From positions 1-32,748 of the forward strand of contig JAKSIS010000025.1 in assembly GCA_024398665.1 (NCBI GenBank): DNA of 32,748 nt, given 5' to 3'. A program made the translations under genes and the position numbers. Below the pieces are notes generated by a model that was not told the origin of the DNA, did not search any database, and saw nothing but the letters and a program-made list of their open reading frames with translations. Origin of the DNA: Bacteroidaceae bacterium. Its GTDB lineage: Bacteria; Bacteroidota; Bacteroidia; Bacteroidales; Bacteroidaceae. Positions 1 to 8,829 of the stretch are shown piece after piece (positions within the stretch are counted from its first letter, which is position 1; every line of letters starts with the position of its first letter).

Positions 1-83
1 ACTATGAAAATATCTGTCCGTAATGGCAACTGGAAAAATTTGACAACAACCAATAACTGATAAAACTGACACCCCAACATAAT

Positions 84-236
84 ATGAAATCCTCAACAAT
101 CCCCCACCGCCACAGCATCGCAGCCGTCATGTTCTTTGTGATGCTGGCTTTGCCGCTCCAGGCACATGCTGACGTAGTGAAATACACCTATGACAGCAGC
201 GGGAACCGGACGGTCTGGAAGATTGTATGGCAGTGA
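84..236 (+). CDS. Small secreted peptide with one YD (RHS-like) motif
   Basis: This is a 50-residue reading frame. It starts with a basic N-terminus followed by a hydrophobic stretch (about residues 14-26) ending in QAHA, which looks like a signal peptide with cleavage after an A-x-A site. The mature part is only about 22 residues and contains KYTYDSSGNRT, a close match to the YD-repeat signature of RHS and wall-associated proteins, and then ends at TGA. Full YD proteins have many such repeats, so this is either a stand-alone small exported peptide or a remnant of a larger gene. No clear promoter box is visible upstream. It converges on the LRR gene that ends at 264. The function is unknown; the call rests on the signal peptide and motif only. 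Confidence 0.5.
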   Translation: MKSSTIPHRHSIAAVMFFVMLALPLQAHADVVKYTYDSSGNRTVWKIVWQ

Positions 237-263
237 GGGTCCGTATATGTCCTGAGTCAATTG

Positions 264-2096
264 CTATTGCATCTCGATGAAGTTGTAACCTTCAGGGTAC
301 GCCCTCCGGTATGCCTTACCTGAGCCTTTGGGAATATAGAATCTGATGCCCGCAGGAAAGGTCTCGCGTTCAAATTCCGGAGGAACTGGACTTTTCAGGG
401 TCACTGTTATGTCTGAATCGGAGCCGAAGCCGAAGATATACGGTTCAATCCTTGTCACTTTCGCGGGAATGGTGAGAGCTTTCAGACTCTTGCAATCTGA
501 AAATGCGGCACGGCCGATATACCTTACGGAATCTGCAAGTCTGACATCGGTCAGTCCTATACATCCGTAGAATGCGACATTGCTGATTGTATCGGCCCAT
601 ATGGTTACGGCTTTCAGACTGGAACAGTTTTCGAAAGCAGATTCTCCAATATATCTGACTGATTCCGGTATGTTGACTGATACAAGGTTGGCACAGTAAG
701 CAAAGGCAAGCATGCCTATTTTACGGATTGATTCAGGCAACCGGACCTCCTTCAGTGAATGACAGCTCAAAAAAGCCCGGTCACCCATTTCAGTAACTGA
801 TTCCGGGATAACGATACCGGAAAGCCCGGTAAATGCAAAAGCTGACTTGCCTATGCCGGTCACGGAATTAGGGATGACTATGGACTTGAGACTCTCGCAG
901 CCGGAGAAGGCATCATCGCCTATACTCTTCACGGTTTCCGGGATACGTGTATTCATACAACCGGCTATCATACAACCGGATGCAGTCTCTATAATGCCGT
1001 TGCAGTCACTGCGGCTGTCATAATACATGTTGCCGCTGTCAACCGTGATGGAGGCCAGTCCGCTGCAGGTCCCGAACGCCCCGGCACCTATATGGCTTAC
1101 ATTCCTGTGAACAGTCAGAGACGGCAGGCTGGAACAGCCGTAAAATGCCCTGCCGCCTATGCCCGTCACAGTTTCCGGAATGTCCATGTGTGACAGTTCG
1201 CTGCAACCATAGAACGCATTGTCTTCAATCCATGTCACCGTATTCGGAATGACCACAGATTTCACCTCTGTACAATGTTCAAAGGCACGCTCACCTATGC
1301 GTGTTACCGTATAGGTCCTGCCGTTATGCTCTACGGTTGACGGAATGACTATACTGCCGGCGGTATAAACTTCCTGGTCCAGCATACTGCCTGTACATGG
1401 AGGGAATGTCACTTTGCAGGTCAGTTCAGAGGCCGATGTAATGACATAGCTTATCTTGACGCCGTCATTGTTGGACGCGCTGAAAATGGACTTGTCATAC
1501 TCAAGATCCGGTCCGGGCTGAAGTGAACGGAAACTGTCAGCAAGCGTACGGATGTTGTCCTGCAGTTCGCTCACCGAAGTTGCGTCACCCTTTGTGACAC
1601 CACTTATTACCTTTTCCACCAGACTGACAAGTTCGTAGGTGGCGGAACCTGCTGCGGGCGAGTGGCTGGAAGCTTTCTTTCCTGACGGATTTGAGAAAAC
1701 CCACATGACTCCGTCAAGTTTGATACTCCACCTGTCATCGGCATGCTTTGAGCGTGTGCCTATGGCGACTTCAAAAAGTCCCTGTAACGCTTTGCATATT
1801 TCCCCGTCAACTTTCAATGAGACACATTCTGACGATATCGGTTTTTTCCTCTCATACCATATCTGCGTGTTTGAAGTGAGGACCTCAAGTCTGTCATCAT
1901 ACACCAGAAGAGAATATTCGTTCGAGAATGACGGCTTTACCACACAGGCATATACACCTTCCCGATTCAGCAGGTTATCAACTTTACGTTCATAATCATC
2001 GGGCGTGCGTCCGGTACTCAGCCTTTCCTGCCCGCATACTGAAACTGATGACAGCAGGCACAGCAATGATGCAAAAACAAAAGATCTGACACTCAT
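264..2096 (-). CDS. Secreted BspA-type leucine-rich repeat protein
   Basis: This encodes a 610-residue protein with an N-terminal signal peptide ending near CGQ (residue 23). Residues of about 24-200 form a non-repetitive domain I do not recognise. From about residue 205 to 590 there are tandem LRR_5 (BspA, Treponema-like) repeats of the type IPNTVTWIEDNAFYGCSEL, with the invariant AF-x-GC core. The C-terminus closes with the family's usual cap (FYIPKGSGKAYRRAY). One repeat carries an insert of the form YYDSRSDCNGIIETASGCMI. In known members this family is surface-exposed and binds host or bacterial ligands; no ligand can be inferred here. It lies 21 nt after the larger LRR gene on the same strand, so the two are probably co-transcribed. 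A TAnnTTTG-like box (2105-2112, - strand) sits just before the start but lacks a -33 partner. Confidence 0.85.
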   Translation of the reverse strand: MSVRSFVFASLLCLLSSVSVCGQERLSTGRTPDDYERKVDNLLNREGVYACVVKPSFSNEYSLLVYDDRLEVLTSNTQIWYERKKPISSECVSLKVDGEICKALQGLFEVAIGTRSKHADDRWSIKLDGVMWVFSNPSGKKASSHSPAAGSATYELVSLVEKVISGVTKGDATSVSELQDNIRTLADSFRSLQPGPDLEYDKSIFSASNNDGVKISYVITSASELTCKVTFPPCTGSMLDQEVYTAGSIVIPSTVEHNGRTYTVTRIGERAFEHCTEVKSVVIPNTVTWIEDNAFYGCSELSHMDIPETVTGIGGRAFYGCSSLPSLTVHRNVSHIGAGAFGTCSGLASITVDSGNMYYDSRSDCNGIIETASGCMIAGCMNTRIPETVKSIGDDAFSGCESLKSIVIPNSVTGIGKSAFAFTGLSGIVIPESVTEMGDRAFLSCHSLKEVRLPESIRKIGMLAFAYCANLVSVNIPESVRYIGESAFENCSSLKAVTIWADTISNVAFYGCIGLTDVRLADSVRYIGRAAFSDCKSLKALTIPAKVTRIEPYIFGFGSDSDITVTLKSPVPPEFERETFPAGIRFYIPKGSGKAYRRAYPEGYNFIEMQ

Positions 2097-2117
2097 ATTA
2101 TATTCAAAATTACTTAC

Positions 2118-4559
2118 TCACTCCCCGAATCCCATCAGAGCGTCAAGGGCGCTGGCAGCCATGGAGCGGTTGTAGTTGTGGGTGGGGCGCGGCATTTCCA
2201 CGGGTTCAATTCTTATGCTGGAGGCGTTGCGTATGTCCTTCAGCTGCCAGCAGTCACTGAAAGCCCGTGAACCTATTGACGTAACGCTGGCGGGAATTGT
2301 AATGGACTTCAGGCCGGTGCAGCCCTCGAAAGCATAAGCGCCAATGGACTTCACGCCTTCAGGGATGGTGATCTGCTCAAGTGACGTGCAGCCCAGGAAC
2401 GCGCTCTGCGGAATCTCTTCAAGCCCTGCAGGAAGGTCAACTGACGTTACAGACGAACAGTAGCAGAAAGCCACGTTCCCAATGGTCTTCAATGTTGAAG
2501 GAAGTTCCAGATACCCGGCATTCGAACAGCCCCAGAATGCCCCCTCGCCTATTGACGTCACTCCCTCAGGTATCTGTATGCCATGAATGTCAATGGTGTG
2601 GAATGCACGCCTGCCAATTGACCTGACGCCGTCAGGAATGAAGGCCGATGCGCTACCTGCAACAAGTTCACCGCTGCTGCGGTCAACAATCACATTGCAG
2701 CCATCGGAATAATAACGTTCATTGCCGGAATCGACCGTCACGCTGTCAAGCTGACAGCCCATGAAGGCCGATGTTCCTATCTTCTTAACGCTGGCCGGAA
2801 TGCGCACATATGTAATGTTGTGGCATGCGTCAAATGCCGAATAGCCTATAAGCTCCAGCCTGTCACCGAATTCCACATGGTCAATCTGCGTATAGCTGAA
2901 TGCCATGCTTCCTATGTACCTGACTGACAGAGGCAGTTCAGCGGTCTCCAGACTGCGGCAGTTTGAAAATGCACTTCCACCTATGTATTCCAATGATTGC
3001 GGCAGAACGGCACTTACAAGCGGATTGTCACTGAAAGCATGGTCTCCAATCTTCCTTACGCCATCGGGGATTGTGACAGTCCGGAGCTGGGCCAATGAAA
3101 AAGCGCCGTCTCCAATGACAGTCAGCCCCTTGGGAAGCAGAATCGAATCAATGGCGGTGACACAGAAAGCGTTATTGCCCAATTTCTGCAAGCCGGCTGG
3201 AAGGCTTACTTCCCTGAGCATGCGGCAACGCTGGAATGCACTGTTGCCCAACTCCTTGAGTGATTCAGGCAAGTACAGTTCACTCAATTCGCCACAATCC
3301 AGGAACGCGCTGTCACCTACAGACACCAGTCCTTCTGGAAGGTGTACTGTCTTTATTGCACAGTTCTGGAAAGCGCCGAATCCTATACTTCTTACCCCGT
3401 CAGGAATGACTGAACTGCTGCAGCCCAGCAGCAATGCGCCATCGGATTTCCTTATCAGTACATTGCTGCCCTGAGGAGATTTGAACTTGCGGTTACGTGG
3501 ATCAACGCTGACCGATTCCAGTTTGCGTCCTTCATTGAATTCTTCAAGCGCAAATGCCTTCTCACCTATTTCACGCACACCTGCAGGAATGCGGACTGAT
3601 TTGAAACTGTTGCCGTAGAATGCCCTGTCACCTATCCTTTTCAGTCTTTCATTCAGTATGATTGAGTCACCCAATTTTATCCCGTTGAACGCGTCATTGC
3701 AAATTTCCCTTACATCTTCAGGAATTTCAGTCATGCCTTCAGTTCCTGCCACAAGGCGTCCTGTCTTCTTTTCCACAATGCAGTTCAGCCCCGGGGTCGC
3801 ATCATAAACCCTGTTGGCCGGATCAATCACAATGCAGCCTATGCTGCTGCCGGCCAGTGCTTTCTGTCCTATGCTCTCCACGCTGGAGGGAATGAACAGA
3901 GTGTCAGTCTTCACGCCACCTAAAGCACCGCCTGCAACAGTTCTGACTGATGCAGGTATTGCACTGGTGTTAAATGCCTTGAGCAGTTCACCTTTCTTCT
4001 TGTCTATAATTACTGCAGCGCCGTCAACGGAACTGTAGAGAGGATTGTCCGGTGAGATTACAATAGAACTGAGTTTGCTGCAGGAACTGATTGAACCGGC
4101 TGCAAGCCTTTCAAGCGTTGAAGGTATACGGATTGTGACTGCACCGGCTCCGCGTATGGCGCCGTCCTCGATTTCCGTCACGCCTTCAGGTATGTCTATG
4201 GAACTTACATCGAATGCCGAACCGAAGGCTGAATTTCCAATTTTCCTTACAGGATAAGTTTTCCCATTCAAGCTGACAGTCTTCGGGATGACAACGTCAC
4301 CTCTGTAATAACCTGCATTGATGGCCTTTATACTCATCAGATCACTTACACTCGGGGCAATGACGGCAATACTGTCTTCAATGTAGAAACACACATTCCC
4401 GTACTCGAATATCTCATTATCGTTCTGATAACCGAAACTGGGTTCACCGGCTGACTCGAAATCCGAATTCCAGTCTTCATCACAGTCCCATGTCACAACA
4501 ATCCTGCACGAACACAAAAGCGCTCCAGCCAGAGCAATCAATACATACCTGAATTTCAT
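2118..4559 (-). CDS. BspA-type leucine-rich repeat lipoprotein
   Basis: This encodes an 813-residue protein with a lipoprotein signal: hydrophobic residues 5-15 and lipobox LCSC with the acylated cysteine at position 18. A short acidic linker follows, and then about 650 residues of LRR_5 (BspA) repeats with IGxxAFxxC cores. Four repeats are extended by a similar cassette ending in patterns such as NVIVDRSSGELVAG or NCIVEKKTGRLVAG, which gives a modular look. The C-terminal tail of about 40 residues (from IRNASSIRIEP) is not repetitive. It is probably anchored in the outer membrane and displayed on the surface, in keeping with BspA proteins used for adhesion. It is the first gene of a two-gene LRR operon and has an excellent promoter (4578-4609) just upstream. 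Confidence 0.85.
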   Translation of the reverse strand: MKFRYVLIALAGALLCSCRIVVTWDCDEDWNSDFESAGEPSFGYQNDNEIFEYGNVCFYIEDSIAVIAPSVSDLMSIKAINAGYYRGDVVIPKTVSLNGKTYPVRKIGNSAFGSAFDVSSIDIPEGVTEIEDGAIRGAGAVTIRIPSTLERLAAGSISSCSKLSSIVISPDNPLYSSVDGAAVIIDKKKGELLKAFNTSAIPASVRTVAGGALGGVKTDTLFIPSSVESIGQKALAGSSIGCIVIDPANRVYDATPGLNCIVEKKTGRLVAGTEGMTEIPEDVREICNDAFNGIKLGDSIILNERLKRIGDRAFYGNSFKSVRIPAGVREIGEKAFALEEFNEGRKLESVSVDPRNRKFKSPQGSNVLIRKSDGALLLGCSSSVIPDGVRSIGFGAFQNCAIKTVHLPEGLVSVGDSAFLDCGELSELYLPESLKELGNSAFQRCRMLREVSLPAGLQKLGNNAFCVTAIDSILLPKGLTVIGDGAFSLAQLRTVTIPDGVRKIGDHAFSDNPLVSAVLPQSLEYIGGSAFSNCRSLETAELPLSVRYIGSMAFSYTQIDHVEFGDRLELIGYSAFDACHNITYVRIPASVKKIGTSAFMGCQLDSVTVDSGNERYYSDGCNVIVDRSSGELVAGSASAFIPDGVRSIGRRAFHTIDIHGIQIPEGVTSIGEGAFWGCSNAGYLELPSTLKTIGNVAFCYCSSVTSVDLPAGLEEIPQSAFLGCTSLEQITIPEGVKSIGAYAFEGCTGLKSITIPASVTSIGSRAFSDCWQLKDIRNASSIRIEPVEMPRPTHNYNRSMAASALDALMGFGE

Positions 4560-4577
4560 ATTGAGTTATTTTTTACG

Positions 4578-4609
4578 CAAAAATACACGCGGCATCACAT
4601 TTGTCCAAA
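4578..4609 (-). promoter_or_regulatory. Bacteroidota-type promoter for the LRR operon
   Basis: Read on the - strand, TTTG (4609-4606) is followed after 20 bp by TATTTTTG (4585-4578). This matches the Bacteroidota primary-sigma consensus TTTG-N19-21-TAnnTTTG in both boxes and in spacing. The predicted start of transcription is near 4572, leaving a leader of about 13 nt before the ATG at 4559. Confidence 0.75.
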
Positions 4610-4616
4610 GAAAACA

Positions 4617-4637
4617 CCGTTGCAATGCCGTTGCAAT
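4617..4637. repeat. Tandem 10-bp direct repeat CCGTTGCAAT, candidate operator
   Basis: CCGTTGCAAT occurs at 4617-4626 and again at 4628-4637, separated by one base, so the period is 11 bp, about one DNA turn. Each copy contains the palindrome TTGCAA. The pair lies between the divergent LRR and MgtC promoters, ending 13 bp before the TATCTTTG box of the latter and overlapping where its -33 element would be. That position would suit a regulator binding one face of the helix; the regulator is not known. Confidence 0.45.
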
Positions 4638-4650
4638 TTGTAGCGTTTGC

Positions 4651-4658
4651 TATCTTTG
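4651..4658 (+). promoter_or_regulatory. -7 promoter box upstream of the MgtC-type gene
   Basis: TATCTTTG matches the Bacteroidota -7 consensus TAnnTTTG and lies 22 nt before the ATG at 4681. The best upstream partner is GTTG at 4630-4633, with a short 17-bp spacer inside the direct repeat, so this promoter may need an activator or be repressed there. Confidence 0.6.
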
Positions 4659-4680
4659 CAGAAATACGCGCGTACATATT

Positions 4681-5121
4681 ATGATAACTGAGAACGAAGC
4701 GCTCATCAGAATAGGTGTCAGCCTGCTGCTGGGCGGCATAATTGGAATAGAGAGATACATTCACCGTCATCCGGCTGGCGTGAGGACATTCATGCTTATC
4801 TGTCTGGGTTCCACGCTGGCTACGCTGGCATCGATTTGGATTTGCCAGACCAACACCCACCTGATAAACGGTGACCCCGGGCGAATTGCGGCTCAGGTGC
4901 TTACCGGAGTGGGATTCATTGGCGCCGGACTTATCATAAAGAACAACAATGACATTTCAGGTCTGACCACTGCCACCGGCATATTCGTGACAGCAGCAGT
5001 GGGAGTGGCCGTGGGTGTGGGTATGATACGGACCGCCGTCGTGTCAACCGTGGCTGTGGTGCTCATACTGTTCTCGTCATTCCTGTTCCATAACAGCGAA
5101 AAGAAAAACAAGCAAAAATAA
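4681..5121 (+). CDS. MgtC/SapB family inner-membrane protein
   Basis: This encodes a 146-residue membrane protein with the MgtC N-domain layout: GGIIGIERYIHRHPAGVRT, then a glycine/serine helix, then the conserved block QVLTGVGFIGAGLII, and four to five membrane helices in all. It lacks the soluble C-terminal domain of Salmonella MgtC, as most short homologues do. The family is linked to Mg2+ limitation and membrane ATPase control in pathogens; its role here is not shown. The frame is open from 4561, but the ATG at 4681 is chosen because it lies just after the TATCTTTG promoter box and starts the conserved domain. The next gene begins 7 nt later, so the two are probably co-transcribed. Confidence 0.8.
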   Translation: MITENEALIRIGVSLLLGGIIGIERYIHRHPAGVRTFMLICLGSTLATLASIWICQTNTHLINGDPGRIAAQVLTGVGFIGAGLIIKNNNDISGLTTATGIFVTAAVGVAVGVGMIRTAVVSTVAVVLILFSSFLFHNSEKKNKQK

Positions 5122-5128
5122 CAGCATT

Positions 5129-8100
5129 ATGAAATTCAAACTATCATTCATCCTTGCAGCACTTCTGTCTGTGCTGCCGGCCAGGGCCCAGCAGCCTGAC
5201 CCCAACTTTTTCATCTACCTGTGTTTCGGACAGTCCAACATGGAGGCCGGCGCGCGTCCGGCTGAACAGGACCAGGACTTCAACGACCCGCGCTTCCAGT
5301 TCGTGGCCGCAGTTGACAACCCCCGCATGAACCGCAAGATGGGACAGTGGTACACCGCCGTACCGCCCATCTGCCGTCCCAGCAACAATATGGGCCCGGT
5401 TGACTTTTTCGGCCGCAAGATGATTGAAGTGCTGCCTCAGGAGTACAGGGTTGGCGTCATCAACGTGTCAGTGGCCGGTGCCAAGCTGGAGCTGTGGGAC
5501 AAGGACGCATGTGAAGAGTACCTTGCCATGGAGGCCGCTGACCCCAGCCGCTCCTGGCTTGTGAACATGGCCAAGGAATATGACATGAGCCCCTACCAGC
5601 GCCTGCTTGACATGGCAAAGATTGCCCAGAAGAGCGGTGTCATAAAGGGCATGCTTGTACACCAGGGCGAATCGAACCCCAACGACTCACTGTGGTGCGG
5701 CCGTCTCAAGAAGATCCATGACGATCTGTGCCATGACCTTGGAATAAATCCCGATGACGTTCCCCTGCTGGCCGGCGAACTGAAACAGGCCGAAGAGGGC
5801 GGCGTATGCGCAGGATTCAACCGGGAAGTGCTGGCCCACCTGCCTGAAGTCATGCCCAACGGCTACGTAATCTCATCAATAGGCTGCGAAAGCACCGGTG
5901 ACCAGTTCCATTTCAGCACTGAAGGCATGCGCCTGATGGGTTACCGCATGGCTGACAAGATGCTTGAACTGCAGGGATTCAAGGAGCCCCAGAACCGCAC
6001 CGTCAACATCAACCTGAACCTGAAGAAGAAAAAGAAGAACGGTCTTGGAATAGATATCAGCCCCACCCTGGCCGGCATATTCTTTGAAGACATAAACCAG
6101 TCTCTTGACGGCGGCATATGCGCCCAGCTTATCCAGAACCACTCATTCCAGGCCTACAACGTGCCTGACGCCCCCAACGCCAAGGAATTCTCCAAGTCCG
6201 ATACCGTGTTCTTCGGCTGGACTGTAATAAGGAAGGATGGTGCCGCAGGCCAGGCCCATGCAGTCAGTGACCACCCGCTGGTCAGTAATCTGAAACGCTA
6301 CTATGACTTCGATCCCAATGACAGATATGACGATGAACTGCGTTACGCCCAGTACAGCGTACGTTTTGACATCGAGAACCCGGGCGACGGTTTCGGCATT
6401 GCCGCAAACGGCTACGGCATAGCTCCCTACGGAAACGAGCGTCAGGGCAACTACTATTCCAACAACACACAGACCGCATCGATCCCCGTCCAGCAGAACG
6501 TCAGTTATGACCTGACAATGTACCTGCAGGGCCAGCAGTATCCGGGCAGTATCAGAGTACGCCTTGAGGATGCAAATGGCAATCCCAATTCGAACGAAAT
6601 CACAATAAGCGGTCTCAAGAACAGTTGGCAGAAATATACCGGACAGCTCAAGGCCCAGAAGTCAACTGACAGCCGCCTGGCCATCATGGCCGATGCCGCC
6701 GGAACATTCTACCTGGATTACGTTACCCTGCTGCCTGAAGCATCACAGCTGTGGAATGAAGGCAAGAGCGGTCCTTTCCGCAAGGACCTCATGCAGGCGC
6801 TGTCTGACCTTCACCCCACATTCATGCGCTTCCCCGGAGGCTGTGCAAGTGAGGGAACCAACTATTTCGGCCAGCCCTTCTGGAAGAACTCCATCGGACC
6901 TGAAGAGGAACGCATAGGATTCCGCAACCACTGGGGATACTGGACTTCACAGTACGTAGGCTTCTATGAGTACCTGCTCATGGCCGAATCTCTGGGCGCC
7001 ACCCCGCTGCCAGTCCTGAACAACGGCGTGACCTGCCAGTTTGCAGGACATCAGTACATAGCTCCGCTTGAGACCGATGCTGACCGCAAGCGTTTCCATG
7101 ACATATTCGTCAAGGACGCTCTTGACTTCATTGAATTCTGCAACGGATCCACTGACACCGAATGGGGAAAGAAACGTGCTGAAATGGGCCATCCCGAACC
7201 CTTCAACCTGAAGTATCTTGGCATAGGAAATGAAAACAAGGGTCCCGAATTCTGGGAGCGTTTCGACATCATATACAATGAGGTGACGGCAAAATACCCG
7301 GACATCATAATCGTGTCCACTGCCGGTTCAGCCGCTGACGGCCCGGAATTCAACGCCAACATGCACGAAATCGACACCAAGTACCAGAACACCGTGGTCG
7401 ATGAACACTACTACCGCAACAACCAGTGGTTCTACACCAACGGCAGCCGTTACAATGCTGACAAGGTGCGCGGAGCCGACGGCCTGACCTATGACCGCCA
7501 GCGCCCCACCCGCGTGTTCGTGGGCGAATTCGCCAACAACAGCAGCAACAACGACTATGCCAGCGCAATGGCCGAGGCCGCATACTGGATCAGTCTTGAG
7601 CGCAATTCCGATATGGTCGTGATGGCCGCCTACGCCCCGCTGCTGTGCAAGAAGGGATTCAACAAGTGGAATTCAAACCTCATCTGGTTCGACAACCGCG
7701 GAATGTGGCGCACCTGCAACTACTACTATCAGCAGCTGTTCTCAAAGGCCGGCAACAAGGCATTTGAAATGAGCGGATTCATGAATGGAACTGAGGCCGA
7801 TGCCACCATCTACTCATCGCCCACAGTCAATACGGAAACAGGCGAGATATTCATCAAGTTCGTCAATTCCGAAGCTCAGAACAAGTACATCACTTTCAAC
7901 ATGGGCAAGGCCCTGAAGAAACAGAAATACACGGCAACAGTTGAATTCGTCACATCACCTGACACCAAGATAAAGAACCAGGGTGAGCAGAACAGCTACT
8001 CCAGCGCACAGCCCGCAGCACCTGCAGGCGGACGCGGCGGATTTGGCGGCATGGGCGGATTTGGCGGCGGCAGCCGTTTCAACTATACCGAAAAGGTTGT

Positions 8101-8197
8101 ACCACACACATCGGATCTTGGTGAAATAAAACAGGAATTCACCATGACCATGCCTGAAAATTCAATAGGAATCATTCACCTGACACCGGTCAAGTGA
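5129..8197 (+). CDS. Secreted sialate-O-acetylesterase-like / GH51 alpha-L-arabinofuranosidase fusion
   Basis: This 1022-residue protein has a signal peptide (cleavage near ARAQ, residue 21) and two catalytic modules. Residues of about 25-285 are an SGNH/SASA-type carbohydrate esterase: GQSNM with Ser36, HQGESN at 178-183, and DQFH with Asp258 and His261. Residues of about 305-1020 are a GH51 alpha-L-arabinofuranosidase: an N-terminal GIFFEDIN block, MRFPGG near 566, GNE with probable acid/base Glu702, and FVGE with probable nucleophile Glu800. A glycine-rich insert (about 966-981) interrupts the C-terminal beta domain. The two modules could deacetylate and release L-arabinofuranose from plant arabinan or arabinoxylan. 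A run of five lysines (299-303) lies at the junction. The next gene follows after 16 nt. Catalytic assignments follow family knowledge; substrate is inferred. Confidence 0.85.
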   Translation: MKFKLSFILAALLSVLPARAQQPDPNFFIYLCFGQSNMEAGARPAEQDQDFNDPRFQFVAAVDNPRMNRKMGQWYTAVPPICRPSNNMGPVDFFGRKMIEVLPQEYRVGVINVSVAGAKLELWDKDACEEYLAMEAADPSRSWLVNMAKEYDMSPYQRLLDMAKIAQKSGVIKGMLVHQGESNPNDSLWCGRLKKIHDDLCHDLGINPDDVPLLAGELKQAEEGGVCAGFNREVLAHLPEVMPNGYVISSIGCESTGDQFHFSTEGMRLMGYRMADKMLELQGFKEPQNRTVNINLNLKKKKKNGLGIDISPTLAGIFFEDINQSLDGGICAQLIQNHSFQAYNVPDAPNAKEFSKSDTVFFGWTVIRKDGAAGQAHAVSDHPLVSNLKRYYDFDPNDRYDDELRYAQYSVRFDIENPGDGFGIAANGYGIAPYGNERQGNYYSNNTQTASIPVQQNVSYDLTMYLQGQQYPGSIRVRLEDANGNPNSNEITISGLKNSWQKYTGQLKAQKSTDSRLAIMADAAGTFYLDYVTLLPEASQLWNEGKSGPFRKDLMQALSDLHPTFMRFPGGCASEGTNYFGQPFWKNSIGPEEERIGFRNHWGYWTSQYVGFYEYLLMAESLGATPLPVLNNGVTCQFAGHQYIAPLETDADRKRFHDIFVKDALDFIEFCNGSTDTEWGKKRAEMGHPEPFNLKYLGIGNENKGPEFWERFDIIYNEVTAKYPDIIIVSTAGSAADGPEFNANMHEIDTKYQNTVVDEHYYRNNQWFYTNGSRYNADKVRGADGLTYDRQRPTRVFVGEFANNSSNNDYASAMAEAAYWISLERNSDMVVMAAYAPLLCKKGFNKWNSNLIWFDNRGMWRTCNYYYQQLFSKAGNKAFEMSGFMNGTEADATIYSSPTVNTETGEIFIKFVNSEAQNKYITFNMGKALKKQKYTATVEFVTSPDTKIKNQGEQNSYSSAQPAAPAGGRGGFGGMGGFGGGSRFNYTEKVVPHTSDLGEIKQEFTMTMPENSIGIIHLTPVK

Positions 8198-8213
8198 CAC
8201 ATACAGTCAGCAA

Positions 8214-8822
8214 ATGGACAAATTAAGTTATTCATTGGGCCTGAACATAGGCCAGCAGCTTAAGCAGATGGGGCTTAAGGACGAATTCGTTGCAAGTGAC
8301 TTTGCAGCGGCAGTAAATGACATGATAAAGGGCAGCAGGCCTCAGGTAAGCATAAATGAGGCCCAGCAGATACTGAACGACTTCTTTGCCGGTCTGGAGA
8401 AACGCCAGCAGGCTGAAGCCGCCAAGGCCGGAAAGGCCGCCCGTGAAGCAGGTGAAAAGTTCCTGAAGGAGAATGCCGGCAAGGCCGGTGTGACGGTTAC
8501 CGCCAGCGGTCTTCAGTACACGGTTCTCAAGGAAGGCACAGGCCGCAGGCCTACTGCTGACAATACCGTACGCTGCCACTATGAGGGAACGCTCATTGAC
8601 GGCACTGTTTTCGATTCGTCATACCGCCGCGGCGAACCCGCCGAATTCGGTCTGCGCCAGGTCATTGCCGGCTGGACTGAGGGCGTACAGCTTATGCAGG
8701 AAGGTGCAAAGTACCGCTTCTTCATACCCTACAACCTTGCCTACGGCGAGCGTGGTGCCGGCAGCGACATTCCGCCCTACGCCGCCCTTATCTTTGACGT
8801 CGAACTTATCAAAGTAATCTGA
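8214..8822 (+). CDS. FKBP-type peptidyl-prolyl cis-trans isomerase
   Basis: This encodes a 202-residue protein with an N-terminal helical dimerisation region (about 1-95, beginning MDKLSYSLGLNIG, typical of Mip/FkpA-type FKBPs) and a C-terminal FKBP domain (about 98-202). The domain shows the active-site segments GTVFDSS, VIAGWTEGVQLM and AYGERGAGSDIPPYAALIFDVEL, so the isomerase looks intact. No signal peptide is visible, so a cytoplasmic location is most likely, although related proteins are often exported. It follows the GH51 fusion by 16 nt on the same strand and may be its co-transcribed chaperone, but the link may be only positional. The gene stops eight bases before the palindrome cluster at 8830. 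Confidence 0.92.
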   Translation: MDKLSYSLGLNIGQQLKQMGLKDEFVASDFAAAVNDMIKGSRPQVSINEAQQILNDFFAGLEKRQQAEAAKAGKAAREAGEKFLKENAGKAGVTVTASGLQYTVLKEGTGRRPTADNTVRCHYEGTLIDGTVFDSSYRRGEPAEFGLRQVIAGWTEGVQLMQEGAKYRFFIPYNLAYGERGAGSDIPPYAALIFDVELIKVI

Positions 8823-8829
8823 TTTCCAA

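Noticed and set aside
1-60. Open frame at the left edge ending in TGA at 58-60
   Set aside because: It gives only 19 residues with no recognisable pattern; it could be the end of a gene that starts outside the window, but nothing supports that.
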